This document shows, in pieces, positions 7,658 to 16,466 of a DNA stretch of 64,000 nt. The notes beneath the pieces were generated by a model. That model was not told the DNA's origin. It ran no database searches and saw only the letters and a list, made by a program, of their open reading frames with translations. Location: the IMG/VR virus record IMGVR_UViG_3300028024_000105, positions 1 to 64,000 of that record; one strand, written 5' to 3'. How positions within the stretch are numbered: position 1 is the stretch's first letter; every line of letters starts with the position of its first letter. Source of the DNA: a virus. Position numbers and translations under genes: made by a program.

Positions 7658-8560
7658 TTGAAGTGTCTTGAGCTTTTCATCGAGCCCAGCAAGAAGGATT
7701 CCGAGATCACCATCGACATCGGGTCCTGCCTGCATTTCGGCCACACCTGTCACGAGCGCGAGATGACGCTGGCGCTCTTCGACGAAGTCCAGAACACGGC
7801 CGACAGGTACTTCTGGTCGCTCGGCGACAATCAGGACAACGGGACGAAGAACTCGCCCGGCGCGTCGGTGTACGAGCAGACGCACAACCCCAAGGAACAA
7901 CTGATCCTGTCGACCGCCATGTACCGGCCGCTGGTCAAGGCGAACAAGGTCCTGATGTTCCAGAACTCGAACCACTCCGGCCGCATCTTCAAGGACACGG
8001 GCTTCATCTCCTCCGAGGAAGCCATGTACCGGTTGCTGACCGGCGAATCAGTCACCAAGAAGGACTGGAAGATCATCGAGCGCTACGCGGTAGGCGGCTT
8101 CCAAGGAGCCGAAGCCATGACGGCGGCGAAGTACATCGCCGACCTGGCCGGGGAGATCCCCGAGCCCCGCTCCACGCGTCCCCTCTGGGGCGGTTGGCAG
8201 GCGATGACCAAGGTCCATGTCGGCAAGCAGGTCTACGTGATCCACTCGATGCACGGCGAGGGCGCGGGCGTGGCCCACTCCAGCGCGCTCCAGTCCGTCA
8301 TCAAGCAGCAGGAGATCGCGGGCGCCGACATCTACATCCGGGGCCATCACCACAAGCGCGTCCTGGCGGATGCCAACGTCGGCGAGTTCACGTCGCACGG
8401 CAAGGACGCCAACTTCAAGCGGGTCGGCTACCTGACCACGGGCTGTATGCTCGGCTACCACAACTCGTACGGCGAGGCCAAGGGCTATCGGCCGACCTGT
8501 CCCGGCATGTCCCGCCTGCACCTGTCCTCCACGGAGAAGAAGTTCCGCCTGTCGATGTAA
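7658..8560 (+). CDS. Calcineurin-like metallophosphoesterase
   Basis: 300 residues. FWSLGDNQDN near residue 54, FQNSNH near residue 103 and IRGHHHKR near residue 228 correspond to the GD, GNH and GHTH metal-binding motifs of the calcineurin-like phosphoesterase fold. The first motif (D-x-H) appears as CLHFGHTCH, so the metal set may differ from the standard one. Start is TTG 7658 with GAAGGGA seven bases upstream. Likely a cytoplasmic phosphatase or nuclease; substrate unknown. Confidence 0.72.
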   Translation: MKCLELFIEPSKKDSEITIDIGSCLHFGHTCHEREMTLALFDEVQNTADRYFWSLGDNQDNGTKNSPGASVYEQTHNPKEQLILSTAMYRPLVKANKVLMFQNSNHSGRIFKDTGFISSEEAMYRLLTGESVTKKDWKIIERYAVGGFQGAEAMTAAKYIADLAGEIPEPRSTRPLWGGWQAMTKVHVGKQVYVIHSMHGEGAGVAHSSALQSVIKQQEIAGADIYIRGHHHKRVLADANVGEFTSHGKDANFKRVGYLTTGCMLGYHNSYGEAKGYRPTCPGMSRLHLSSTEKKFRLSM

Positions 8561-8671
8561 TCCTGCGCCGGGCGGGGATCTGATTCGCCGACCAGAGCGT
8601 TCAGCGTGGCGCGCGTGCGATGACGGTCACCAAGCCAAGATCCCAACCCGGCGCCTTTGAGAAGTGAGACC

Positions 8672-9211
8672 ATGGGAAGCAAAACCATCCGCCAGTGCAA
8701 CGTCTGCAACATGGCCTGCGACGGCGCGGTCAGCGAGTTCTGCAGCGAAACCTGCCGCATGAGCGCCATGGCCGCCGATTCCTTCGGCGACGCCATCAAG
8801 AAGCAGAAGCCGACGTCCGACAACCGGATCTACTTCTACGACTTCGCCTTCGGGGACCTGTGCGACCTGTTCTCCACGTACCTGATCCGGCGCATCCGGA
8901 CCAAGGACATCGTGAAGCAGCGCATCGTCGACCGAGCGTTGGAGAAGCTGGAGCGGGCGGTCCTGACCAAGCTGAACCGATACTCTCCAATCCCGCCGAT
9001 CCGCGTGAACATCTCGAACTCCCTGAAGCGCCTGGTCTCGCTCAACACCCGGATCTGGCTCTGGCGCGACGAGTTCTACTCGGCCGAGAGCGTCCCGGCC
9101 GAGGCGTGGAAGTCGTACAAGGCGCTCTATCGCGCGCGCGATGCCGCGCGGCAGGAGCTGGACATGCTGGTCGAAGGCCACACCATGACCGAGAAGGGCT
9201 ATGACAAGTAA
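8672..9211 (+). CDS. Unknown protein with N-terminal CxxC zinc motif
   Basis: 179 residues, not recognised. CNVCNMACDG and FCSETCR near the start suggest one zinc-binding site, followed by a mostly helical basic region. ATG 8672 is preferred to the in-frame TTG at 8657. Its end overlaps the start of the GDP-fucose synthase gene by 11 bp, so the two are co-translated. Confidence 0.6.
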   Translation: MGSKTIRQCNVCNMACDGAVSEFCSETCRMSAMAADSFGDAIKKQKPTSDNRIYFYDFAFGDLCDLFSTYLIRRIRTKDIVKQRIVDRALEKLERAVLTKLNRYSPIPPIRVNISNSLKRLVSLNTRIWLWRDEFYSAESVPAEAWKSYKALYRARDAARQELDMLVEGHTMTEKGYDK

Positions 9212-10154
9212 GATCCCCACCGTTCTCATTACCGGCGGGCACGGCTTCGTCGGCAACAACCTCCGGACCTACCTGACCCAGCACTTCAAGGATCAGTTGA
9301 AGGCCGTCCGGTTCAGCCACGACAAGTTCGACCTGACCCGGGAAGCCGACACGAAGATCCTGTTCAAGGCGGCCGAGCCCGACATCGTGGTCCACCTGGC
9401 GGCGCTCTGCGGCGGGATCTTCGCCAACCAGATGAACCCGGCGTCGTTCTGGGAACAGAACCTGCGCATGGGCATGAACGTGCTGGCCGCCTGCGTCGAC
9501 TACAACGTCAAGAAGCTGGTCACGCTGGGCACGGTCTGCAGCTACCCCAAGATCGCGCCCATCCCCTTCACCGAAGCCTCGCTCTGCACCGGCTGGCCCG
9601 AGATCACCAACCGGCCGTACGGCATCGCCAAGCTGGCGCTCTATGAGGGCTGCCGGGCCTTCGGCCTGCAGCACGGCCTGAACTTCTCCTACCTAGTCCC
9701 GACGAACATGTACGGGCCGCACGACAACTTCGACCTGGACTCGGGCCACGTGATCCCGGCTATCCTCCGGAAGTTCCACACCGCCGTTCACAAGGACCAG
9801 AGCGTCGTGGAGCTGTGGGGCGACGGCACCCCGACCCGGGACTTCCTGTACGCCGAGGACTGCGCGCGGGCCATCGCCATGGCCATCAACACGGACACCG
9901 GCTCGGAGCCCATCAACTTGGGGTCCGGCGAGGAAGTCAGCATGTCCGCCCTGGCCGAGATGGTCCGGGCGGTCACCGGCTACGAAGGCGAGATCATCTG
10001 GGACACGACCAAGCCCAACGGCCAGCCCCGGCGGGCGGTCGACGCCACACGGGCCCGGAACGTCCTAGGCTGGCATTCCACGGTCCCGGTCTTCGAGGGC
10101 CTGAAGCGGACCTACGGCTGGTTCCTGAACAGCCCGTTCGCCGAGGTCAAATAG
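9201..10154 (+). CDS. fcl: GDP-L-fucose synthase
   Basis: 317 residues, normal length. TGGHGFVGNN is the NADP-binding glycine motif, AALCGGIFAN and LGTVCSYPK are family-specific, PYGIAKLA holds the catalytic YxxxK, and NMYGPHDNFD and WGDGTPTRDFLY are conserved substrate-site segments. The enzyme epimerises and reduces GDP-4-keto-6-deoxymannose to GDP-fucose. GDP-mannose dehydratase is not in the window and may be encoded elsewhere or by the host. It adds a second nucleotide-sugar route to the glycan genes at 1-6.4 kb. Confidence 0.92.
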   Translation: MTSKIPTVLITGGHGFVGNNLRTYLTQHFKDQLKAVRFSHDKFDLTREADTKILFKAAEPDIVVHLAALCGGIFANQMNPASFWEQNLRMGMNVLAACVDYNVKKLVTLGTVCSYPKIAPIPFTEASLCTGWPEITNRPYGIAKLALYEGCRAFGLQHGLNFSYLVPTNMYGPHDNFDLDSGHVIPAILRKFHTAVHKDQSVVELWGDGTPTRDFLYAEDCARAIAMAINTDTGSEPINLGSGEEVSMSALAEMVRAVTGYEGEIIWDTTKPNGQPRRAVDATRARNVLGWHSTVPVFEGLKRTYGWFLNSPFAEVK

Positions 10155-10165
10155 CCAGAAACGCC

Positions 10166-10186
10166 GTTAAACGCATCGCAGATAGC
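10166..10186 (+). promoter_or_regulatory. GTTAAAC plus GCAGATAGC regulatory site
   Basis: GTTAAAC at 10166-10172 and CGCAGATAGC at 10177-10186, in the 95-base gap before the helicase gene. An almost identical pair (GTTAGAC, TTGCAGATAGC) occurs near 41510. The GCAGATAG word recurs in many gaps. Confidence 0.45.
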
Positions 10187-10249
10187 AAATAGGTACCGGG
10201 AGACGTCCAAGCCCGGGAAAATCGCTCCTACCCCCCTTTCCGGACTCCT

Positions 10250-11761
10250 ATGAAGGCATTAGTCAGCACGGTCTGGACGGTTTTGGAGGGTGTTCCGATC
10301 CTGGAACGCCAGAAGCTGGACAAGGCGTTCGCCGTCCCCGTGAAGGACGCCATGCGTGTCCCCCACCTGCGGCGCCTGATCAAGATGAAGCGCTGGGACG
10401 GCTGCGAGCACTTCCTGAAGCTGGACGACAAGACGGACCAGATCCGGCTGCCCACGGGCCTGCTGCGCAAGCTGACGGCCATGTACCCCGGCCTGCAGGT
10501 CGAGGACCGGAGCCTTAACGGCTTCTCGGATACCTGGGCCACCGCCAAACTGGCAGCCCAGACTGTCGAGTTGAACGGGATCGAGTTCTCGGCCCACCAG
10601 CGCGCAGCCATCATCTCGGCGGTCACCAACCGGCGCGGCATCATGAAGCTGGCGACGAACGCGGGCAAGACCGAGGTCGGGGGCGGCGTCGTGAAGGCGC
10701 TCGGCATGCGGGCGCTCTGGGTCATCCACCTGAAAGGTCTTCTGCATCAAACGGCCGAGCGCCTGGAGCTGCGTCTAGGGATGCCGGTCGGCCGGATCGG
10801 CGACGGACTCGATAAACCATGCGGCATGGTCGACGTCGCCACGATGCAGTCGATCAAGCCCACCAAGAAGGGCATGAGGAAGCGGCTCGCCGACTACAAC
10901 GTCCTGATCTTCGACGAGGCGCACCACCTGTCCTCGACCACCCAGCAGAGCATCGCGAAGGCATGCGTCAACGCTCCCTTCCGCTACGCGTTCGGCGGCT
11001 CGTTCCCCGACGACGAGATCAAGCGGCTGAAGATCGCGTCCGCCACCGACGCGACGCTGCTCTACGACCTGACGAACCGGGAGCTGATCGAGACGGGCTG
11101 GTCCGCGAGCCCGACCGTCCACATCAACCGGATCGACCACCCCGGCTTCGACGACTCGAAGTACGTCGTGGAGCACACGGAGATTCCGGAGGACTTCGAC
11201 GAGGATGAAGACGAGAAGCCCGACACGGTCCGCCGGGTGCTCTTCCACAAGATCGACGAGGACCTGATCTCGAACAACCCCAAGGTGGACGAGATCGTGC
11301 TGGGCGAGATCGAGAAGTTCTTCATGAAGGGCATGACGGTCCTGGTCCTCGTCGACCGGATCGCGCACGGCGCCGCGCTCGGCCGGAAGCTGGGCGGCAA
11401 GGGCATCAGATACGAGTTCCTGAACGGCTCGCACAATAGCGCCTTTCGAGAGGAGCGCCTGCGAGAGTTCAAATCCGGAACACTGCCGGTGATCATCGCC
11501 ACCAGCATCCTGGACGAGGGCATCGACGTGCCCCGCGTGCAGGCCGTCGTGCTGGCGGGCGGCGGGAAGTCAACGGTCAAGCTGTTGCAACGAGTGGGCC
11601 GCGCTCTGCGTCGAAAGCAGGGGATCGGCGAGAACGTGGCCCACATCGTTGACTTCCTGCACACCGGCTCCCGGTACACCGCAAAGCATGGGCGCGCGCG
11701 TCTTACGGTCTACAACTCCGAGCAGTTCGAAGTCATCGAAGAAGGCAAATTCACCGTATGA
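10250..11761 (+). CDS. uvsW: UvsW-like SF2 DNA helicase
   Basis: 503 residues. ATNAGKTE is Walker A, LIFDEAHH is motif II, and QRVGRALRR is motif VI; FSAHQRAAI upstream fits the Q-type motif of UvsW and other DEAD/DEAH phage helicases. An acidic stretch (EDFDEDEDEK) sits between the two RecA-like lobes. T4 UvsW remodels branched DNA and unwinds R-loops to switch origin firing to recombination-dependent replication. It is the first of four tightly coupled genes. Confidence 0.85.
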   Translation: MKALVSTVWTVLEGVPILERQKLDKAFAVPVKDAMRVPHLRRLIKMKRWDGCEHFLKLDDKTDQIRLPTGLLRKLTAMYPGLQVEDRSLNGFSDTWATAKLAAQTVELNGIEFSAHQRAAIISAVTNRRGIMKLATNAGKTEVGGGVVKALGMRALWVIHLKGLLHQTAERLELRLGMPVGRIGDGLDKPCGMVDVATMQSIKPTKKGMRKRLADYNVLIFDEAHHLSSTTQQSIAKACVNAPFRYAFGGSFPDDEIKRLKIASATDATLLYDLTNRELIETGWSASPTVHINRIDHPGFDDSKYVVEHTEIPEDFDEDEDEKPDTVRRVLFHKIDEDLISNNPKVDEIVLGEIEKFFMKGMTVLVLVDRIAHGAALGRKLGGKGIRYEFLNGSHNSAFREERLREFKSGTLPVIIATSILDEGIDVPRVQAVVLAGGGKSTVKLLQRVGRALRRKQGIGENVAHIVDFLHTGSRYTAKHGRARLTVYNSEQFEVIEEGKFTV

Positions 11762-13086
11762 CGAAGCCCGGGTTCCTCCCTGAGTTTGAGCAGGCGGTCC
11801 TCGCGTGTCTGGTGCAAGACCAGAAGTTCATGCGCGAGGCGCTCTCCGTTCTTCGGCCGGACTACTTCATCGACGCCCAGTGCGCCAGCGCCTGCAAGGT
11901 CATCACCGCGAACTACATCAAGACGAAGCAGCCGCCCAGCAAGCCCGGCCTGCTGTCGGGTCTCGTCGAAGAAGAGCGTCGCCGGGCCAAGGGGATCAAG
12001 GCGAAGGACGAAGGCGCCCTGCTGCTCGACCCCTGCCGCGCTCTGGTCGAGAAGTGCTTCGAGCAGATGGGCGAGATGGCCGACGTCAAGGAGCGGTTCC
12101 TCGACTTCTGCCGCCAGCGTGAGATGGAGAACACGCTGCTGGAGCAGTACAACAAGATCGAGAAGGGCGAGATCAACGTCGCGCAGGCGGCCGAAGTCAT
12201 CCGCCGGGTCCATCAGCGGCTCTCGTCCCAGTCGCAGGGCGGCAGCAGCTTCTTCGGCGACCTGATGAACTTCCCGTCCGAGATCCTGGAGATGCAGGGG
12301 AAGGTCTTCACGACCGGATTCCCGAAGCTCGACATCAAGATGGGCGGCGGCGTTTCTCCGGGCACGCTCACCACCTGGATCGCGGGGCCCAAGGGCGGCA
12401 AGTCCACGGTCATGCTGAACACCGGCTTCTACAACCTGTGCAGGGGCAAGACCGTCGTCCACTTCACCTGCGAGATCAGCGAGCGCAAGACCAAGAAGCG
12501 CTACGCCGCGCGCATGACCGGCATCGACTACAACAAGATCCACCTGCAACCCAACGTGATGCTGGAGAAGTGCGCCGAGTTCTGGAACACCCACGGCGAC
12601 CCGAAGCTGATCGTCAAGGGCTACCCGGCCAGCACCGCGAGCTGCGACAACTTCCGGAGCTACCTCTACTGGCTCGAGATGGAACAGAACGTCAAGCCGG
12701 ACATCGTCATCGTCGACTACGGCGACGAGGTCGTGCCCATCGAGCGCAAGGGCGAGGTCCGCCACGACCTGGGGCAGGTCTACAAGGAGATGCGCGTGCT
12801 GGCCGAGGAGTTCGGCGTCCCGGTCATCACGGCTTCGCAGGGCAACCGCGAGTCCCTCTCCAAGCTCGTGATCCGGATGCAGGACATCGCCGAGTCGATC
12901 CAGAAGTGCGCCGTCAGCGACCACATCCTCTCGGTGTGCATGTCCGACGAAGAGAAGCTGAAGGGCGAGGCCCGGATCTTCTTCGCCGGATCGCGCGAGG
13001 CCGAGACCGGCGACCAGATCAACATCCGGCACGACTTCAAGACGTTCATGATGGCCGAGACCACCGCGTTCGTGGGCGTGAGGTAG
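11758..13086 (+). CDS. DnaB-family replicative helicase (gp41-like)
   Basis: 442 residues, starting at an ATGA overlap with the uvsW-like gene. IAGPKGGKST near residue 215 is Walker A, IVIVDYGDE is Walker B, and VITASQGNRE corresponds to the sensor-like H3 region of DnaB helicases. The N-terminal 150 residues match the length of a primase-interacting domain. It should ride at the fork on the lagging strand together with the primase encoded next. Confidence 0.87.
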   Translation: MTKPGFLPEFEQAVLACLVQDQKFMREALSVLRPDYFIDAQCASACKVITANYIKTKQPPSKPGLLSGLVEEERRRAKGIKAKDEGALLLDPCRALVEKCFEQMGEMADVKERFLDFCRQREMENTLLEQYNKIEKGEINVAQAAEVIRRVHQRLSSQSQGGSSFFGDLMNFPSEILEMQGKVFTTGFPKLDIKMGGGVSPGTLTTWIAGPKGGKSTVMLNTGFYNLCRGKTVVHFTCEISERKTKKRYAARMTGIDYNKIHLQPNVMLEKCAEFWNTHGDPKLIVKGYPASTASCDNFRSYLYWLEMEQNVKPDIVIVDYGDEVVPIERKGEVRHDLGQVYKEMRVLAEEFGVPVITASQGNRESLSKLVIRMQDIAESIQKCAVSDHILSVCMSDEEKLKGEARIFFAGSREAETGDQINIRHDFKTFMMAETTAFVGVR

Positions 13087-13087
13087 C

Positions 13088-14038
13088 ATGTCGACGGTCC
13101 TCGACGTCCTGAAGGAGCACGGCGTCGATCTCCACCCGACCGGCAATCCGGACGAGTGGATTCTGACGTGCCCCGAGACGCACTGCGGCAAGCGCAAGCT
13201 CTACCTGAACATCGAGAAGCGGCTCTTCACCTGCTTCGTGTGCTCGCAGTCCGGCGGCGTCAGGAAGCTCTTCAAGCTGCTCGGGATCAACAGCAAGTCC
13301 GAGCTGTCGCCGTCGTTCGAGACGCTGCGGCAGAAGGCCGCCGAGCAGATTGCAAAGCGCTCGCGGGTCGACCTAGTGCCCGAGTCGGACGGCACGTGTC
13401 CGCTCCCTCCCGAGTTCAAGGTCATCGACCCCTTTGCATCGCCCACGGCGACGTCTGAGGCAACCCGCGCGTACCTGAACGGGCGCGGGGTGACGGACGA
13501 CCAGATCCGCTACTGGTCCATCGGATGCTGCGAGACCGGGAAGTACGCCGGGTTCTGCGTGATCCCGATCACGGACCATCTGGGCTCGGTCGTGTCGTTT
13601 CAGGCGCGCCGCGTCGCGGGCATGGGGCAGAAGAGCCTGAACCCGCCCGGTGGCGACAAGTTCCTGTTCAACATCGACCATGCGAAGGCGTCCCCCGGGC
13701 TGGTCCTGGTCGAAGGCCCCTTCGACGCGATGGCGGTGCATTTCCGCATGCTGGAAGGCGGACTGCCTATCTCGTCCGTGGCGCTGCTCGGTCACTCCTG
13801 CTCGTCCGAGCAGGCGATGATGATCTCGCGAATCCTGCGGCCCGAGCTGGTGTGGATCGCACTGGACCCCGATATCACGAACATCGACATGCACAAGGTG
13901 GGCGCCGTTCTCCGGATGAATGGCTGCCGAGACGTCCGCGTGGCACTGTTGCCGCGCGACCCCGACGAAATGGAGTTCGTAGAGCTGGCCGACTGCCTGG
14001 ACACGGCAGAGCCCGCCCTGATTCTGAGGAAGTCATGA
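13088..14038 (+). CDS. DnaG-type primase
   Basis: 316 residues. CPETHCGK and FTCFVCSQSGG form the CHC2 zinc-binding domain at residues 28-60. FCVIPITDHLGSVVSFQAR is the RNA-polymerase-domain basic region, and LVEGPFDAMAV plus WIALDPD are the TOPRIM motifs. The helicase-binding C-terminal domain of cellular DnaG is missing, as in T4-type small primases. It lies one base after the helicase gene. Confidence 0.87.
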   Translation: MSTVLDVLKEHGVDLHPTGNPDEWILTCPETHCGKRKLYLNIEKRLFTCFVCSQSGGVRKLFKLLGINSKSELSPSFETLRQKAAEQIAKRSRVDLVPESDGTCPLPPEFKVIDPFASPTATSEATRAYLNGRGVTDDQIRYWSIGCCETGKYAGFCVIPITDHLGSVVSFQARRVAGMGQKSLNPPGGDKFLFNIDHAKASPGLVLVEGPFDAMAVHFRMLEGGLPISSVALLGHSCSSEQAMMISRILRPELVWIALDPDITNIDMHKVGAVLRMNGCRDVRVALLPRDPDEMEFVELADCLDTAEPALILRKS

Positions 14039-14826
14039 AGAAGAAAATCTGCGTCATCGGCCTGGGCGAAATCGGTTCGTCCGTCTTCTCGGAGCTGATG
14101 AACCACCTGGACAAGTTCGACCTAGTCGGGGTCGACATCGACTCCAACAAGTTCGACTACAACGTCGCGGTCGTCGAGTACAGCCTCGAGCCGGTCCCTG
14201 CGGACGTCTACATCATCACCGTCTGGACGATGGACCAGATCAAGAAGGTGTTGCGCACCATCTCCCCGTACGTGATCAGCCGGAACGCGCTGGTCAGCAT
14301 CGAAAGCACCATCGACACGGCGCACATCAAGGACCTGATGCAGTTCATTCAGAGCATGGACTTGGCGCACGACACCATCCACGTCCCGCACCGCTGGAAC
14401 CCCTGCGACCCCGAGCACGGCGTGTTCAACCAGCCGCGCGTGATCGGCGCCATGTCGACTTTCGGGATGATTCGGGGAGAGGAGTTCTACGAGCAGTTCA
14501 TGGGCAAGGGCATGCTCTACCGGACCACGTTCGAGACGGCCGCCGTGGCGAAGGTGTCCGAGAACGCCTACCGAGCCATGGAGATCATCCTGGCACAGGA
14601 GCTGAAGCGCTCGTGCGAGGCCCACGGCTACAACTTCGAGGATCTGCGCGAGGCGATGAACAGCAAGTGGAACATCGACGTGCGCGAGGCCCGGGACGGC
14701 GTGAAGGGAAAGTGTCTGCCCAAGGACCTGGGCATCTTCACCCGGACGTTCCCCGAGAACGTCCCGGCCCGCATTCTCTGCCTTCTCAACGAGGAATTCA
14801 AGAAGTCGTGTAACACTTCCTCGTGA
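14035..14826 (+). CDS. Short UDP-glucose/GDP-mannose dehydrogenase-like protein
   Basis: 263 residues with an ATGA overlap to the primase. KICVIGLGEIGSSVF is the NAD-binding motif, SENAYRAMEIILAQEL is the central helix of the family and KGKCLPKD keeps the catalytic cysteine. Normal family members are about 400-450 residues; the whole C-terminal UDP-binding domain is absent. It may be a compact NAD-dependent enzyme or a non-catalytic remnant. Its place inside the replisome operon is odd. Confidence 0.72.
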   Translation: MKKKICVIGLGEIGSSVFSELMNHLDKFDLVGVDIDSNKFDYNVAVVEYSLEPVPADVYIITVWTMDQIKKVLRTISPYVISRNALVSIESTIDTAHIKDLMQFIQSMDLAHDTIHVPHRWNPCDPEHGVFNQPRVIGAMSTFGMIRGEEFYEQFMGKGMLYRTTFETAAVAKVSENAYRAMEIILAQELKRSCEAHGYNFEDLREAMNSKWNIDVREARDGVKGKCLPKDLGIFTRTFPENVPARILCLLNEEFKKSCNTSS

Positions 14827-14839
14827 TCGCGCGTCTTAC
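14810..14839 (+). promoter_or_regulatory. Phage promoter candidate, GTAAC class
   Basis: GTAAC at 14810-14814, 16 bases, GCGTCTTAC at 14831-14839, five bases, ATG 14845. It lies over the end of the dehydrogenase-like gene. Confidence 0.55.
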
Positions 14840-14844
14840 TGGGC

Positions 14845-15027
14845 ATGACGCTAACAGCATTGCTGATAACGCGAGAGGACGAGTCCTCAGACGCGTTTGA
14901 CCTTCAGGGCATGATCGAGCTGGAGAAGAACCACCGCACCAATGTTCTCCTGCTGGATATGATGCTCGACGGCAAGCCCCGGCGATGGCTCGACGACGAT
15001 CTCACAAGGAACTGGGAATCTCTGTAA
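14845..15027 (+). CDS. Small acidic protein, unknown
   Basis: 60 residues starting five bases after a GCGTCTTAC box, with no Shine-Dalgarno sequence, so it would be read from a leaderless mRNA. Not recognised. An inner ATG near 14910 is possible. A CTAAC/GCTGATAAC regulatory-like pair overlaps its first codons, which lowers confidence that it is coding. Confidence 0.4.
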   Translation: MTLTALLITREDESSDAFDLQGMIELEKNHRTNVLLLDMMLDGKPRRWLDDDLTRNWESL

Positions 15028-15052
15028 CGGGAGTGCAGATAGCACGTCTCAC
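15024..15052 (+). promoter_or_regulatory. Phage promoter, GTAAC class, with GCAGATAG in spacer
   Basis: GTAAC 15024-15028, 15 bases containing TGCAGATAG (15034-15042), then ACGTCTCAC 15044-15052. It precedes the DUF932-like gene by about 45 bases that include AAAGGAG, so that mRNA has a leader. Confidence 0.65.
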
Positions 15053-15097
15053 CTACAGAGTTTACTGGAACGGATCGAGAACGGAAAGGAGCGAAAC

Positions 15098-16273
15098 ATG
15101 CGGTGCAAGGAAAACATCGTGGACCTGCCGGAGCTGACCCAGCGCCTGAAGACGGAGTCGGCGCGGACCCGGGACCTGCTCGCGCGCGCGGACGTGTGCG
15201 ACGTGCTCACCGACGGCAAGGAGACCCTCTTCAAGGTGAACGGCCGGGCCTACCGGATCGAGGAGCAGACCCACGGCCAGCTCGCGGGCAAGACGGGCGT
15301 GCCCAAGGCGTACTACGACAAGATGAAGCTCGATGCGCCCGAGCTGCTCGCCGAGAACCTGAACCACTGGCTGCACCAGAGCAAGAAGACCCATCTCGTC
15401 CGGCTGATGGACGACGCCGTCCGTGCCTTCCTGTCCGACCGCTACCGCCCGATCAACCACCTGGATCTGGTCACCGTCGCGATGCAGGTCCTCTGCGGGA
15501 TGGACGGGCAGGCCGGGGAAGCCAAGCCCCACGCGCGCGGCGCCCGCTGCATGTCGTGGGACCTGACGCCCACGATGCTCGACGTCCGCTTCGTCAACCC
15601 GGCCATCTGGGTCGACCTGGAGAAGCTCGACGAGGGCCTGCACATCGACACCGACCTGACCGACGACGAGATCGAGAAGCGCATCATGCGGCGCGGGCTC
15701 GCGGTCGACCGCACGGACTGGAGCGACACGACGGTCTACCCGTCGGCGCTGCTCTACAACAGCGAGACCGGCCACGGCGGACTCGGCATCGAACCCGGCC
15801 TGATGGAGGGGCTCTGCATCAACTTCAACTGGTACGGCAAGTCCCTCGAGCAGCGGCATCTCGGCAAGACGCTCGAGATGGACGACATGTTCTCGAGCGA
15901 GACCTACAAGAAGATGAACGCCGTCGTCTTCTCGAAGGCCGCCGACACCTTCCGGTCGGTGTTCGAGCCCGAGCAGTTCCTCGTGTCCTGCAGGCGCTTC
16001 GCGGGCCTGAAGGAAGTCGAGATCGACGTCAAGGACGCGGTCGACAACATCGTCGAGCTGCCCGGCATGACCGAGGGCCTGCGTGACGACATCATGCAGA
16101 CCTACCTGCTCTACAAGTCCCACGGCAAGCGCAAGCACGACAACCTGTTCGACCTGAACCGCGCGGTCACGGAAGTGGCCCAGAAGGTCGAGAACCCCGA
16201 GCAGGCGCTGGCCCTGGAACAGCTCGGCGGCGAGCTGATCCTGACGGGCGGGGATTCGAAACTGATTTCCTGA
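15098..16273 (+). CDS. DUF932-like protein
   Basis: 391 residues. LMDDAVRAFLSDRYRPINHL is the family hallmark of DUF932 phage/plasmid proteins, and the N-terminal part (RIEEQTHGQLAGKTGVPKAY) fits too. Biochemical role is unknown; in phages these genes are abundant early accessory genes. AAAGGAG sits at a good distance from the ATG. It has its own strong GTAAC-class promoter and is followed by the RNA island. Confidence 0.75.
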   Translation: MRCKENIVDLPELTQRLKTESARTRDLLARADVCDVLTDGKETLFKVNGRAYRIEEQTHGQLAGKTGVPKAYYDKMKLDAPELLAENLNHWLHQSKKTHLVRLMDDAVRAFLSDRYRPINHLDLVTVAMQVLCGMDGQAGEAKPHARGARCMSWDLTPTMLDVRFVNPAIWVDLEKLDEGLHIDTDLTDDEIEKRIMRRGLAVDRTDWSDTTVYPSALLYNSETGHGGLGIEPGLMEGLCINFNWYGKSLEQRHLGKTLEMDDMFSSETYKKMNAVVFSKAADTFRSVFEPEQFLVSCRRFAGLKEVEIDVKDAVDNIVELPGMTEGLRDDIMQTYLLYKSHGKRKHDNLFDLNRAVTEVAQKVENPEQALALEQLGGELILTGGDSKLIS

Positions 16274-16283
16274 AGCGTCTTAC
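16255..16283 (+). promoter_or_regulatory. Phage promoter for the RNA island, GCGTCTTAC class
   Basis: TTCGA 16255-16259, exactly 15 bases, GCGTCTTAC 16275-16283. No start codon follows; instead the tRNA and structured RNA region begins. This supports the element being a promoter rather than a translation signal. Confidence 0.6.
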
Positions 16284-16336
16284 GAGACGAGGGACGACGG
16301 TAGTACAGTCGTCCGTGCGACCGGTAGTTGCAGTAC

Positions 16337-16368
16337 GGGGCCGAGGGGTTCGAAACCTCTCGGCCCCA
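16337..16368 (+). ncRNA. tRNA-acceptor/T-arm-like minihelix
   Basis: GGGGCCG, AGGGG, loop TTCGAAA, CCTCT, CGGCCCC, A: a continuous helix with the sequence of an acceptor stem stacked on a T arm, but without D or anticodon arms between them. Its 3' acceptor strand CGGCCCC-A is identical to that of the tRNA-like RNA at 20023. It could be a tRNA-mimic, a processing signal or just a stable hairpin. Confidence 0.45.
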
Positions 16369-16396
16369 CGATCATCGGTCCAAGAGATTGAAGATT

Positions 16397-16466
16397 TCCG
16401 GAAGTGCCTGTTCGAATCGGGCGGCGAGGATTAGTCCTCGCTTGGTGTAATTGGCAGCACACCGGA
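16397..16466 (+). tRNA. Circularly permuted tRNA gene (candidate)
   Basis: The 3' half comes first: anticodon-stem strand TCCGG (16397-16401), variable AAGT, T arm GCCTG-TTCGAAT-CGGGC (16406-16422), acceptor strand GGCGAGG and A (16423-16430). After a 5-base linker the 5' half follows: acceptor CCTCGCT (16436-16442), TG, D arm GTGT-AATTGGCA-GCAC (16445-16460), A, anticodon-stem strand CCGGA (16462-16466). All four stems pair (7, 4, 5 and 5 bp), with canonical spacing. The bases flanking the two cut ends also pair: 16384-16394 with 16476-16486, 10 of 11. Anticodon not assignable; the base expected at T33 would be C if the loop begins with the bases after CCGGA. No CCA is encoded. Confidence 0.6.

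Noticed and set aside
16356-16430. Ordinary tRNA ending at 16430
   Set aside because: The best 5' acceptor pairs at only five of seven positions and no anticodon arm of correct size exists.
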